A stretch of 64,000 nt of DNA from Lentinus brumalis. Taxonomy: Eukaryota > Basidiomycota > Agaricomycetes > Polyporales > Polyporaceae. The notes below the pieces were generated by a model that worked only from the letters and a program-made list of their open reading frames with translations, was not told the origin of the DNA and did not search any database. This document shows positions 12,277 through 23,451 of this stretch, one piece after another; position 1 is the first letter of the stretch, and every line of letters begins with the position of its first letter. The translations under genes and the position numbers were made by a program. The stretch covers positions 1,674,001 to 1,738,000 of the forward strand of contig MARA01000002.1 in NCBI GenBank assembly GCA_001792895.1, read 5' to 3'.

Positions 12277-12478
12277 ACTCAGTGTATTGCGCAGACGAAA
12301 AGGCAGGCAAGTATAGTCGAGGTACGGAGGAGGGCGAGTGTTGGACGAAGCGCCCGCGACGCGCGTCGGACGCGTCACCCTCGTTCTCTGAGTCTCAGCC
12401 ACCGCGCGAGCTCTGCACCTACCCTCACCTCCTGCCTTCCCGCACCTGTACACATCGACCGCTGCCACAGAACACGAC
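12277..12478. promoter_or_regulatory. divergent promoter RPN12 / PRE3
   Basis: A 202-base gap between divergent start codons. It holds GGTGGCTG on the minus strand (12396-12403), the same octamer as in the NUP82/PRE10 promoter, plus several CG-rich ACGCG steps near 12355-12375. No TATA box is seen. Confidence 0.55.
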
Positions 12479-13432
12479 ATGGAGACCATCGATATTGCTC
12501 GTCTCAAGTCTGGCGAGGTCAACCTCGGTGTACGTACTTACCATGGCATAGAACTCGCGACTATGTACTGATTTCCCTCCCGGTGTGTAGACCTCCATCA
12601 TGGCCGTCCAGTTCAAAGATGGCGTTGTTGTTGGCGCGGACAGTCGCACAACCACCGGCAGCTACATCGTGCGTGTCCAACTCGCTGACGGATGCTCTTC
12701 GTCGTGCTCACGTCCTTATAGGCGAATCGTGTTACGGACAAACTGACCCATGTTCACGAGCGCATCTACTGTTGTCGGTCGGGCTCCGCGGCAGATACGC
12801 AGGCCATCGCGGACATTGTACACTACTACCTCCAGCTGCACACGTACGTCTATCTTGTCTTCGACATTCGTCTTGTGCAATCAGCTCACGCCTCCACTCA
12901 TTCCTTAGACAAATGAGCGGCTCGCCGCCGCCAGTCCACACCGCCGCAACCATGTTCCAGAAGCTCTGCTACGAAAACAAGGACGCCCTCTCTGCAGGCA
13001 TCATCGTTGCTGGCTGGGATAAGGAGGCCGGCCCTAGTGTGTACAACATTCCTCTGGGCGGAGGCTTGTTCAAGCAGCCATGGGCGATCGGTGGCTCGGG
13101 CTCCACGTACGTCTACGGTTACTGCGATGCAACGTACCAGGAGGGTTGGGACCGTGACCAGACGGTCGAGTTTGTCAAGAACAGTGCGTCTTTTGCCGTT
13201 CTCTGCCCACATATCCGCTTATGTTTCTGCAGCCCTCGCACTTGCCATGTCGCGAGATGGCTCGTCAGGCGGTGTGATCCGTATGTGCGTGATCACGGAG
13301 GACAAGGTCGAGCGGCTGTTCGTCCCTGGTGACCAACTGCCGAAATTCTGGCAGGGCAAGGAGGTACTGGGCAGTGAGGTACCACGGAGTGCGGAGCTTG
13401 CGGGTGCAGTGGCGATGGCTGTGGACGCATAG
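12479..13432 (+). CDS. PRE3: 20S proteasome catalytic subunit beta1 (Pre3/PSMB6, caspase-like)
   Basis: Translation across five exons gives a short propeptide ([17 protein letters not shown]) and then the mature N-terminus [11 protein letters not shown]; the first intron falls exactly between propeptide Gly and catalytic Thr1. Counting from Thr1, Asp17 ([11 protein letters not shown]), Lys33 (RVTDKL) and Arg45 ([10 protein letters not shown]) are all present. Thr1, Asp17 and Lys33 are the catalytic set; Arg45 is the pocket residue that gives beta1 its preference for acidic P1 residues. The remaining exons give [41 protein letters not shown] and [17 protein letters not shown], ending TAG at 13430. 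The subunit should be autoprocessed at Gly-Thr in the assembled core. Confidence 0.96.
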
Positions 13433-13568
13433 ACGCGTCTTACAATGTATGACTGGACGTTACCCTAAGCAAGTGGTATTGTATTCATAGGGAATGATGC
13501 GCGATACAAAAGTGACTGCTGGGTGGTGACCGGTGAGCAACGGGGTACGCATCGAGACTCCAGTACTA

Positions 13569-15095
13569 CTAGTACGGTGTCCGAGGCCGGGGCATGACCC
13601 AGTCAACCATCGCATCCTTGTCTTCCTCACTCGCTTCCCACATCCTGAGCCTCCACAACGCGATGGCCAAGGGCACTGTATCGCCGCGGAAGAGTGTATT
13701 CTCGTCCGAGCATACCAGGACGGCATGGCTGGCCTTCTTGTCTTCCTTGCTGAGGTGACCAGGCAACTCAGACTGATGACCAGACTTGGAAGCGACAGGA
13801 CTCTGCAGCTTGGCTCTTTGTCTAGCATAATGTTCAGCGGCCAACACGCGACCCAGAGCTGCGCGCAATGCTGCTCGTTGCTGGCGCGAAGGGAACAGGG
13901 GGACACCATTGTAGAGAGGGACTCGGGCTGGAGGGAGAATCCTAAGAGCGTCGACATGGGAGTAATCCCCCACGGTGGTAACTGGGTACAACACAGAGAG
14001 CGGCAAGGCTTGCAAGCTCGATGTCGGTGCTTGCAGAAGATCTTCGGGTGGCTCATGAGAGTCATGCCGCTTCGGGCGGTCCTTCGTCGCTGGATCCTTG
14101 TTGAGTGGAGGAACAACTAGGATTGCGACTGCGTTGTGGAAAGGAACGACTCCAGATGACTTGATTACGTTCCATTCCGCGCGGGTAAGCCATCTGAGCA
14201 AAGGGGGAGACGAGGGTTGCTGGATCCGTCGTAGGCGTTGTGCGAGTATGTCGAGTTCCTCCAGTACCCGCATGCGCAACTCGTGGCCAATCTGCGCCAC
14301 GATCAAGGAGTGCATGGAGAGTTCAGACACGGAGTTGGTCCTCCACCGTTTGAATCCACCTGAGGACCGTTAGAACCTGGATGTTTTGTAAGATTGCGGA
14401 ACACACCTGTCGTCTTCAAATGTTCGACAACCGGCTTCCAGCACAGGAAGTAGCGAATCTTCCCTCCTATTTGGTCACGAGATCGTGGATTCGACAGACC
14501 TGCAGGGAGGAACGCGGCTTTGTCTCTCTGCTCCGGTAGTCGCATGGGGGCCATCCCAATTAACATATCTGCAGAGCCGCGCTCGTGAGCTTACGTTGAA
14601 CCATAGCTGACTGCAGCCGCACCTCGCGGTAGCAGAAAGTCCGACACCAGGCACCTGCGCAATGGACTGCCTAGCATACGCACTGTGGTATATGGGTGAG
14701 TAACACAATGCAGGCGAGCGGAGAGGACGCACGGTATGGGTTCGCCCAGAACTGCCTCTCCTCCTCCGTCATCTCTCTCGGAAGGATACCTAGAGGTGCA
14801 CGACCGCGTCTCTGCTTCGCCGCCCATTTTGACTCCGATACGGTGAGCTGAGGTGCGGGGCTTTCTCCCGTTGATAGCGGGCGTGCCGGTAGATGAGGCG
14901 CACCGACTTGCGGTCCAGGAGGATTGACTGACGACGGCCAGTAGGCGTGATGTCAACTTCCTCGGGACGCGTGAAGACGCGTGTTATCGTCGCGTCTTTC
15001 CTGCGCCTCTGCGGGGCCGTTCTGCGAGGGGGTTTCCGGGGCAGAGAGCGTGCATGTTCAAGGCTACGGAGGAGTCGAGGTATGAGTCGGGGCAT
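13569..15095 (-). CDS. unrecognised protein with basic N-terminus
   Basis: A multi-exon minus-strand gene I do not recognise. The likely start is MPRLIPRLLRSLEHARSLPR at 15095, Arg-rich with no acidic residue in the first dozen positions, as in mitochondrial presequences; an in-frame ATG at 15149 is an alternative. Further blocks: RVFTRPEEVDITPTGRR, ILPREMTEEERQFWANPY (about 14790-14735), MLGSPLRRCLVSDFLLPRG (about 14680-14620), AFLPAGLSNPRSRDQ and IRYFLCWKPVVEHLK (about 14520-14410). A long final exon (about 14360-13569) has ELSMHSLIVAQIGHELR, WLTRAEWNVIKSSGVVPF and LRMWEASEEDKDAMVDWV. The exon joins around 14600 are unclear. The WANPY/SPLRRC blocks look conserved, so a real gene is likely. 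A mitochondrial role is inference only. Confidence 0.6.
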
Positions 15096-15829
15096 ACTGG
15101 ATTCGGCAGGCGCGCGACGCTCGTCCTTCCCGTCCTGCTCTGCCACCACCCAGCACGCCCTTCTGTATCTCCGCCAGCTCTCGGTCTATGCGCACACAGA
15201 CGCACACGCTGTAGCTGAAAGCCTTCTCGTATACCAGACAAACCTGGCTGGGAATTATGAGGAAGGGACGTTCGGCCCCCAGCTACTTACATGCGAGTTG
15301 TATTGGTCGTACATGTGACGTCATGCCTAAGTAAGTAGCAGTAAATAAGGCGCTTGAAAGCCCTCCAACTCCTCTGGTTTGTCCGCGTTCCACGACCTGG
15401 CACTAGTAAGTACTCGCGTCGCTCTTACTCAAATGTCCGATGTCGCCCGGAAGCCCTCTCAGCTCTGGACTGTACTCACGATGGTTGCGGCGCAGTGCAC
15501 GCTGGCAGGCGTTCCGATCCGGATAACAACGCCGTCAGTTGATGTGCAAATTACTAATCTCTGCCTCCTTGTTGGACGACCCCAGGGCGATCAGGCACCT
15601 GCCATTCACCTACTCACCTTCCTGTACCAATTGATACTGCGGCCGACTCACCGTCATACGTTTATCGGCGTACCACAGCCGTCAGCTGGACTCAGATCTG
15701 GGGGTCTAAAGCCACATACCAGCGTGGACCGTCCTCGGACCGCAGGCCGCAATGCCTCTCAGCGGGGCATCTAAAAGCGCATGGCGTCGCTCTCTGAGGA
15801 TCCCCGGGACTTCTTCTGCTTTGAACAAC
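15096..15829. other. intergenic region before the oxidoreductase
   Basis: About 730 bases between divergent genes. Open frames exist (for example 15379-15774 on the plus strand) but show no recognisable domain or conserved block. An in-frame upstream ATG at 15752 could extend the oxidoreductase N-terminus by 26 residues. Confidence 0.5.
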
Positions 15830-17495
15830 ATGCCGCACGACTCGAGGACTGGTTCTGAGCCCGTTACGATCGCTGTCATTGGCTGTGGGCAGCGAGGCCG
15901 GGTACGCCAGTCGTTCTGGAGCTTGCCCAGTGGTGCTGATTGAGTTCGCACCGCCAGGGATATGCCGCATATGCGTTGCAGGAACCTACACTGTGCAAGG
16001 TGGTCGCGATAGCGGAGCCGCGCCCGATGACCCAGAAGCTCATGGCAGAGGCGCATTCCGTCGACAAGACGCTTGTGTTCGAAAGCTGGCAGGCTCTGCA
16101 CAAGGCCTCCGCCGAGACCATCCAAACAATTGGAAAGCGTCTCGCCGATGCAGTCGTTGTCTCGGTGCAAGACCACATGCACCAAGAGGTGACACTTGCA
16201 TTCGCCGAGCAAGGATACCACATCCTGTGCGAGAAGCCTATGGCGACCACCATCGAGGCCTGCGTCAAGATGGAGGCTGCCGTGAAGAAGGCAGGGATAA
16301 TCTTCGGCATGGGCCACGGTGCGTTCTGGAGCGTGCTATGCATCGTCGCCTTGCGGTTTTAATACCCCTCTATAGTTCTCCGCTACTCCCCATACAGCAA
16401 GGCCGTTACTGAGGTCGTGCGTTCGGGAGCACTTGGGCCACTCATCAACGCGGTTCACATCGAACCGGTCGGGTTCTACCACTTTGCGCACTCCTATGTG
16501 CGAGGCAACTGGGCCCGTGCAGAAGACAGCTGCTTCTCGCTGATGACGAAGAGCTGCCAGTATGTTCCTTCCGTCTCTATGTAGTTGGTATGGCGCCGCT
16601 CACACGGATTCCACTTCATCCAATCCAGCGACATTGACATTCTCTGCCATTGGCTCTCGCCGGGCGGGCCTACCCGGGTGTCGTCCTTCGGCTCCCTGCA
16701 GCACTTCCGCAAAGCCCAGAAGCCCCCGCAAGCAGGCGAGGCGAAACGTTGCCTCGACTGTGCTTACGAACGTGACTGCGCATACAGCGCGAAGAAGAGT
16801 GCGTCCGCGGTCCGAGTGCCGTTCTGTCCCTCCAAGTTTGACGTCGTTATTACGATACAGTCTACCTGGAGCCTGTAGTCCAGGGCCAGACCGGCTGGCC
16901 TGCTGCAGTCCTCGTTGACGGAATCCCAGACATTGAGAACATCACCGCTGCATTGAAGACCGGGCCGTACGGACGCTGCGTGTACGAGTGCGACAACGAC
17001 GTCTGCGACAACCAGGTACGTCCTCCTCGCGTGGGATCACGATCTGCATATCCTGGCGTGTGGCTGATCGCACTGGATCGTCTCTGACATGGACAGGTCG
17101 TGAACTTTGAATTCTCGACCGGGGCCACGGTGTCGTTCACGATGGTCGCGCACACACAGCTGATCTGCGAGCGTCAGACACGGCTGCACTTTGCGTTTGG
17201 GGAGCTCGTGGGCGACATGAACACGTTCACCGTCACGGACTTCCGCACGCGCAAGAGCACGCACCACACGCCCAACAACGAGGGCGGCGGCCATGGCGGT
17301 GGCGACCTCGGCCTCATCCGCACGTTCATCGAGGCGGTGCGGACTGGCCGCCAGGAGCTGCTCGGGACGGACGTGAGCGAAGTGCTCAGGAGTCATCTCG
17401 CTGTGTTTGCGGCGGAGAAGAGCCGGAGGGAAGGCGTTATTGTGGACTGCGTGCAGTTCGAGAAAGAGGCAAAGGAGAAGTTCGCCGAACTGTAA
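15830..17495 (+). CDS. Gfo/Idh/MocA-family NAD(P)-dependent oxidoreductase
   Basis: The start MPHDSRTGSEPVTIAVIGCG leads straight into a Rossmann nucleotide-binding loop (VIGCGQRG), followed across an intron by GYAAYALQEP. The second exon holds DAVVVSVQDHMHQEVTLAF and the family signature ILCEKPMATT, whose Lys belongs to the conserved EKP motif. Later exons give YSPYSKAVTEVVRSGALGP, DIDILCHWLSPG and a Cys-rich stretch RCLDCAYERDCAYSAKK. The last exon (17098-17495) holds the alpha/beta C-terminal domain with GDLGLIRTFIEAVRTGRQ. About six exons, GT-AG introns of about 57 bases. Substrate cannot be told; fungal relatives act on sugars, sugar acids or inositol. Its 3' end converges with CDT1. Confidence 0.88.
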
Positions 17496-17854
17496 CTTGT
17501 ATCTACCTCATGTCATCACGATATCTATTTGGATCAACTCGGATTCTCATGTTTGCTGAAACAAGTTATAGAGAGAGAAATCATTGTCATTCGATGCAGG
17601 GGGATATACATTGGTCAAGTACCTGTGCACAACTAGATATAAGATAAATCATTGCGAGCCGGGAAGACATCATCGAGTGGGAGTGCGTGAAAGAGTCATT
17701 CGTAGCATGCTAGTGCACTGTTCAAACGCGTCCGTCCGTATGGTACGGACTCAAGGGATGAGAGATGAGACAGAAATAAAGCAACGAGAAAGCAAAGATA
17801 AAGATGGCAAGACGCGAGCGAGCATTATCGCACACACGCCACCGGGATCGGGGT
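17496..17854. other. convergent intergenic region
   Basis: About 360 bases between the stop codons of the oxidoreductase and CDT1. It is AT-richer than its surroundings and should contain both 3' UTRs. No gene is seen. Confidence 0.6.
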
Positions 17855-20024
17855 TTAGTCCACCGACTCGAGCTCTCTGCGGATGCGCTCGCGCACCTCG
17901 CGCAACCCGCCACCTTCACGCGCCACCCTCCGGGGGCTACGCGTGAGAAGTTCCTCTGCCTTGAGCTTGAGCTTGCTGGGACTACTAGGAGTCTTGCTGG
18001 GGCTACTGGGAGTCTTGCTGGGGCTACTGGGAGTCTTGCTGGGGCTACGAGGGACGGAGCTGGGTTCCCTCGCTCCGCGCTTGCTTGGGCTAGCAGGGAC
18101 GCTTGCCTCGCCCTCGGTCTCGGCGGAAGCGGGCATCTCGAGCCACTCCTCGCCAGACACGTCCATCCGACGAATGAAGAACGGGCATATTTTCACGAGC
18201 ATTTCCAGGGACTCGTGGGCCTCCGCGACGGACAGTGGAACAGGCGACGACTTGACGACTGCCGCGGCAATCTCGGACGCTGGCATCGCGCGCCGCTTGC
18301 GCGCCCCGGGAGTCGCGCTCGCCGATCCAGTGGGGTTCGAGAAGTACCTATGTGGGTGCCCGGCGCATCAGCATGCGGAAGCGAGGGCGCAAGAGCAACG
18401 CGGAGAGAAGAGAGGTACGTACATCCACACACTTTCGGCGACACCGGAGAGCCGGCCAAGGAGACAGCGCCGGCGCATCTCCTCCTGGCTCAATCTGAGG
18501 AGCTCATCTTTGGACATGGGCGCGCCCGTGGGGTTCGCCTTCGTGGGCGTGTTCTGCAGGGAACGCTGCCGGATGCGCTCGTAAAGGGCTTGGCGTCGGG
18601 AGCTCGTAGGAGTCTGGGGGCAGTCTGTGCGTCCGCGCCGCGCTGGTGGACTGGGGTCGACGGGACCGACGAGTCGGAAGCGGTGGGCGTATCACTGCCA
18701 GCTAGAGATGGCGTGCGTGCGCTGGTGGGCGTCCGAGGATCCGAAGCATCGGCGCGTGAGTGTCTCGATGAGGGAGTCTGAGGGAACAGGGTGCGATTCG
18801 TAGAAGGAGTCTGCGGGAACAGGATGCGGTTCGTAGAGGGAGTCTGCGGAAACAAGATGCGGTTCGTGGAGGGCGTCTTCAAGATACGGTTTGTGGTAGG
18901 CGTCCCAAGCCGACTAGACGGAGTCACGGGGAACGGGATAGCGAAGTCTCGAAGCTTCTTGCTAGGAGACTTCGTTGGAGAACGGGAACCAGAGGGTGTG
19001 GGAGAGCCAGGACGCTGGGGCGCAGCCAGGATGGCAGCAGATGCGGGTGACCTGGGAGAGGACGACGCAAGCAGACGCGTGAGGTTTGACGGCTTCACAG
19101 CTTCAGGAAGGGCAGGGAGCTCGGCCATTGGAATTTGGGGGACAGACTTCTCCTTGGTATGAATCTACACGCAGGACAGTCGTTTGTGAGTCCCAGTACA
19201 GCATACCAATCAGGACGGCTACTCACTTTGACCCACTGCTGCAGCTTCGTTGCGACTGCCTTCCGTCTGGTTTCGCTACCCGCGGTCCAGCGCGCGACAG
19301 CAGCCATGCCGCCCTTCATGTCCTTGTCGATGTCCATCTCGACCTCAATGCCGAGGCCGTAGACGGGAACCCTAGCGCCGGTGGACTTGTCGCGGTGGGT
19401 AGTTTGGCTAACCACAAAACCCATGGCACCGCGCGTCCAGTCCTTGATCGGACTCTCGATAACCTTGGCAGGCTTGGGTTCGTCCAAGAACGGATTCTCG
19501 TCGACCTCTTCCTCCTCAACTTCAGCCTTCGCCTTGCCCTTGCTCGCGCCGATGTCTGCTTTGGATCCAGGCGCCTTGCCGTCCCACTCCCATAACCAGC
19601 ACAACCGCTTCAGGTCATCAATCTCAATTTTGGACGTGAGGCCCGTGTATGCGCCGAGCGACATATGGTTGAGGACGTTGCGGACAAGGCCGGTGTCCTC
19701 TGATGGCGAGACGGCGCAGGTCGCGAGCGCGTGCGACAGGGCATGCTGGAGCGACGTCTGGATTTTGTACAGACGCGACAGATGCGGAGGCAAGGTGTCA
19801 GGGTCAAGCTCCGCGTTTGGCTTGCGACGCGTGTTCGTGGAGGGAGTGGGAGGTCTGTGCGCGCGGTGGTTAGGGCACGCCAACGAACAGAAACAGCAAA
19901 TGAGCACGTACACGATGCTGTTGCGGCGGAGGCGCTTGGGGGTGAGCACGTCCTCGTCGTCGGAGGTGGGGAGGGTGCGCTTCTTCCTGGGGGAGACGCG
20001 GAGGGCAGTGTAGAGGTCAGCCAT
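17855..20024 (-). CDS. CDT1: DNA replication licensing factor Cdt1-like
   Basis: The start is [19 protein letters not shown] at 20024; the next part is basic ([10 protein letters not shown]). The second exon holds the geminin-binding/winged-helix-type domain of Cdt1: [39 protein letters not shown] and [16 protein letters not shown], then [11 protein letters not shown] and [20 protein letters not shown] third exon (about 19175-18525) is Ser/Pro/Thr-rich with many [S/T]P sites and an 11-residue tandem repeat. The C-terminal exons hold [13 protein letters not shown] and a helical domain with [20 protein letters not shown], typical of the MCM-binding C-terminus, ending at 17855. Cdt1 loads Mcm2-7 at origins with ORC and Cdc6. 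The [S/T]P density suggests CDK control, an inference. Confidence 0.8.
17972..18055. repeat. four 21-bp tandem repeats inside CDT1
   Basis: Four near-identical 21-base units starting at 17972, 17993, 18014 and 18035. On the minus strand they encode the heptad (S/T)PSSPSK of the Cdt1 tail. The two middle units are identical, which suggests recent slippage. Confidence 0.85.
18774..18900. repeat. 33-bp tandem repeats inside CDT1
   Basis: About three and a half units of 33 bases, coding on the minus strand for [11 protein letters not shown] (variants TPTTNRILK and [11 protein letters not shown]). The reading frame is kept through the array. Each unit carries a TP site that a proline-directed kinase could use. 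Confidence 0.85.
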
Positions 20025-20280
20025 GGTGCAGTGGGCACAGAGGAGACGGCAGGAGGGCGACTCGAACACGGGCGTCCGCGCAATCTACGCGACAAGGCGC
20101 CCATATACCCGCGTCTTGACAGGTTCCCACGCTCGCGTTCAAACTCCGACGACGCGTCTGTGGCGCAGACTCCCAAACAAGACATCCACCATCCATTCCG
20201 GGCTGCACACGGACGAGAAGGGCTTTGCGGGACACTGAGGCTAGAGATACATGTGGGTCTGACTACTACTACGCTACGTT

Positions 20281-22603
20281 TCACTGCTTCTCAGACTCTA
20301 CCCGCGAGTCGCTTCTGCTCGCACCAGTACTGCTCGTGATACCGAGAATCTCGTCTGCCTCTGGGGAGCCTGCCAGAGGCAAGTCCTTGCGCAGCGAGAC
20401 CTCCACCGGCGACACCTTCTCGTTATATGCAATCGCGAACACCACGTCCATATCCTCCAGAGACCGGCCGGCTGTCTCAGGGAAGAAGAAATACACGACC
20501 GGGATGATCAACGCGTTCAGCGCCGCGAAGACTGTTCAGAGACCTTCAGCACGTCTGCGGGCAACATGGCGTGTCTCACGACGTACCGATATATGTGCCC
20601 CAGCTGATGTTGTTGAAAGACGGACCAGTGACCATCACGACCACGAAGTTGAATGTCCAGTTGGACGCAGTGCTGAACGCGTTCGCAGGGGCACGGATCC
20701 GCAGACCCACGATCTCCGCGGGCTGCCAAGGTCATTGTCAGCGCCTGACCGTCACACATGAGCAGTAGCACATAGAAACTCACGTATAGCCAGGTCATGC
20801 CCAGCCAGCCAACGGCGAAGAACGAGTTGAACACGAACAGCAGCACCGCCGACGCGACCTGCGTCCCCGAGCTGTCGATGCTTCCCAGCACCGCAAGGAG
20901 CACCATCGTGATCGTCTGCCCGACCGACCCAAAGAGCATCAGCGGCCGCCGTCCGACCCGATCAATGAGGAAGATCGCGATGAGGGACGCTAAGAAGTAC
21001 TCCGTGCCATTGCATGCGGCGATAATCCGCGCCTTCACGTCGTCGATTCCCAGGCGCTCAAACAGCAACGTCTACCGCAGGCACTGTCAGTCGGGTGCAT
21101 TTGCTAGAAGCGAGAAGCATGGGCACAGAGGCCGCGGCGAGGACTTACGGCGTAGTATGTGATGATGTTGATTCCGGTGATCTGCTGGAAGCATTGGATG
21201 ACGACACCAAGGGTGGCACGGCGGAAGTTCTGCGAGCGGCCGCCGGTGAAGACCTCTCGCAGGGGCGTAGCGTCACTCTTGAACTGTGTTTCCGCAGCAA
21301 TCGCTTCGCGAATGCCATGGTAGGTTTGCATAACCCCCGCGTCTGACGGAAGCTTTCCGTCGAGAGCAGAGATCACAGCAAGCGCCTCCGCGTTACGCCC
21401 GTGCTTTGCGAGCCATCGAGGCGACTCGGGCAGCTGTGACGATGTACTTTAGCATAGTATGGCTGGCATGAGAAATCCAAACTTACGTATGAGATACCGA
21501 AGATCATGACCAGTGCGAGAACGATCTGTAATGCAATAGGGACTCGCCATTGCGCGGAGGATCCAGATATCCAGAAGCTGTCCGACGCTGTCATTCAAGG
21601 ACAGACAGAATGCAAGCAACATTACTCACAATGCAAAGTCTATCCACTTTGAGCAGCAATCTGATGGTCAGTACATTCCACAGCGAACTGCGCAGTAGAT
21701 GCGAACGCACGTATCTGTTGACTGTGTCAGTCTTGCCAAAGCCAGGACCCCATATGCATGAAGGACTCACGAGATCATGATTCCAAACGTGATTAAGCTG
21801 CCTTCTATCATTATCAAACTGCCTCGCCGTGCGGCGGGTGAGCACTCGGCATGATATGTAGGTACAGTAGATGTCTGTCACGCAGGGATTCAGCACTCAG
21901 TGCAGCATCAAGTCCGAGTCAATCTGACGGACTACTCACATTGAGACCATTTCCCAAGCCGGTGATAATGCGCGCAACGACCAACTGAGCGTAACTGAAG
22001 GACGTCGCCTGGAGTATCGCCCCGACTATCATGATGATGCCGCCAAGGACAATGGTCTTCCGACGCCCAAGCCAATCTCCCACCCAGAGGTTTGATAAGG
22101 CGCCGATGAGGCAGCCAATTTCCTGGTTACGCACGTAAGCGCATCATCCTACGAAGGCAGAATGGGCTGTGGGGGACGGGGTACTCACATAAATAGCCAC
22201 GACGAAGCTCTGAAGGGTCGCGTGGTCGGCTGGTTGACCGTCACCGGTGATAACTTGAGGAAACACATTCTCGAACTGCCTCGCACTGAGCAGTGCGGAC
22301 ATGACGCCCTGATCGTAACTGGCGGCGATAGGTACATAGTGAGCAGCCGCTCTCCGAGTGCGTGCGGAACATGTGCATGATGACCCACCCAAACAATGTG
22401 AAGCCCGTTCCTGCTACAAAGGCAATAGCCGCGGTTAACGCAGGCCCACGCAACCGAGGTGCGGCAGCAGCGACCTCGGCGTCGAAGTTGGACCGAGACA
22501 CATCTGCGACACGCGTGTCCGTCCCCAAGTTCTTCTCAGTTGCTGGGCGTGAGGGACTCGCAGACCGAGACCTGCGTCGCTGTGGGCTTGCGGAACGGGA
22601 CAT
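20281..22603 (-). CDS. MFS sugar (hexose-type) transporter
   Basis: A sugar-porter gene of about eight exons. The N-terminus (MSRSASPQRRRSRSASPSRP) is an Arg/Ser-rich cytosolic tail, followed by TM1 (ALTAAIAFVAGTGFTLFG) and YDQGVMSALLSARQF. Typical family motifs: GCLIGALSNLWVGDWLGRRK with TIVLGGIIMIVGA, ARIITGLGNGLN, YHAECSPAARRGSL, CFQQITGINIITYYA, LIDRVGRRPLMLFG, and the C-terminal PETAGRSLEDMD, ending TGA at 20281. These are the GRR, QQxTGxN and PETxGxxLE signatures of the sugar transporter family. Twelve membrane helices are expected. The transported sugar cannot be told. A TATATA step about 100 bases upstream of the start could be its core promoter. Confidence 0.9.
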
Positions 22604-22700
22604 CGCGAAGATGAAGAGATGGGCCGGACAACGGAGGGACGACGCTCGTGGATGAGCGATGAGCTTGGACAGCAGAACACGAACGTCATGTCCACCGGCC

Positions 22701-22707
22701 TATATAA
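22701..22707 (-). promoter_or_regulatory. possible TATA box of the sugar transporter
   Basis: TATATAA on the plus strand (TTATATA on the coding strand) lies about 100 bases upstream of the transporter ATG at 22603. The distance suits a TATA element with a 5' UTR of roughly 70 bases. Confidence 0.35.
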
Positions 22708-23417
22708 ACCTGTGAGAGACTTTAGCGAGAGCACTCGGTCCCAGATGCCGCACATGGCAAGGTCACCTCCTACTTTGATTGTGAGACGGGCGTGGTGGAG
22801 AGGGGAGCTTCTTTCGCGATCACGAGGGCTTCTCTGGCTTGACGCGTCGCCCGTGTGCTCCACAGCTGACCGTTTCGAGGGCAGCGCACGAGCGCATGCC
22901 GGACCGCGAAAGAAGCTGAAAATGATGTACCAGTCGTTTTTGTGTGCGACAATTGCTGAGAGACCAGAGCTCTAGAGTTTGTTGCAGTTCCAGAGGCACG
23001 GGTGTTGAGCCAGGTTGTCAGTGATCCTGAGCGCCGGCGGCGGCAGCCATGGACGCGCTCGTGGAAAGCAAACCTCACGAGAATCGGCTGTACGAGCATG
23101 ACGTTGACTGCACGCCTGTACTGGTGATCCGTCGGTGCATCATGAAACGAGGGTGTTGAGTTGGCGGAACGGAGTTCCGGCGTAAGCCACAAGACTTGCA
23201 GCTTGCAAACCCGACGGCGTGACAAGACAAGGCGGTATGCGAGCAGCGACAGCGAGAGCGGCACCATCCGCGCAAGCACTTCATAGAGAGACATAGACAG
23301 AGACCAACACTGACAGTACCGGCACAGATCAACCAGATGCATGGAGGCCGGGGCAGCGGTCGGAGCGCAGTGCAGTCTGAGTAACAGCCCGACAGGATGT
23401 GCCACGAATCGACTGGT

Positions 23418-23451
23418 GATCCCGTTCTCACAGAGATCCCGTTCTCACAGA
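23418..23451. repeat. 17-bp tandem direct repeat
   Basis: Two exact, adjacent copies of a 17-base unit (GATCCCGTTCTCACAGA) at 23418-23434 and 23435-23451. It lies outside any gene I can support. Confidence 0.9.

Noticed and set aside
15379..15774. 131-codon plus-strand frame upstream of the oxidoreductase
   Set aside because: No recognisable domain and no conserved-looking block; may be 5' leader sequence.
17883..18781. Long plus-strand frames over CDT1
   Set aside because: Antisense translations of the repeat-rich CDT1 tail.
22770..23405. 211-codon minus-strand frame
   Set aside because: Composition rich in Arg, Leu and Ser without domain, splice support or conserved pattern.
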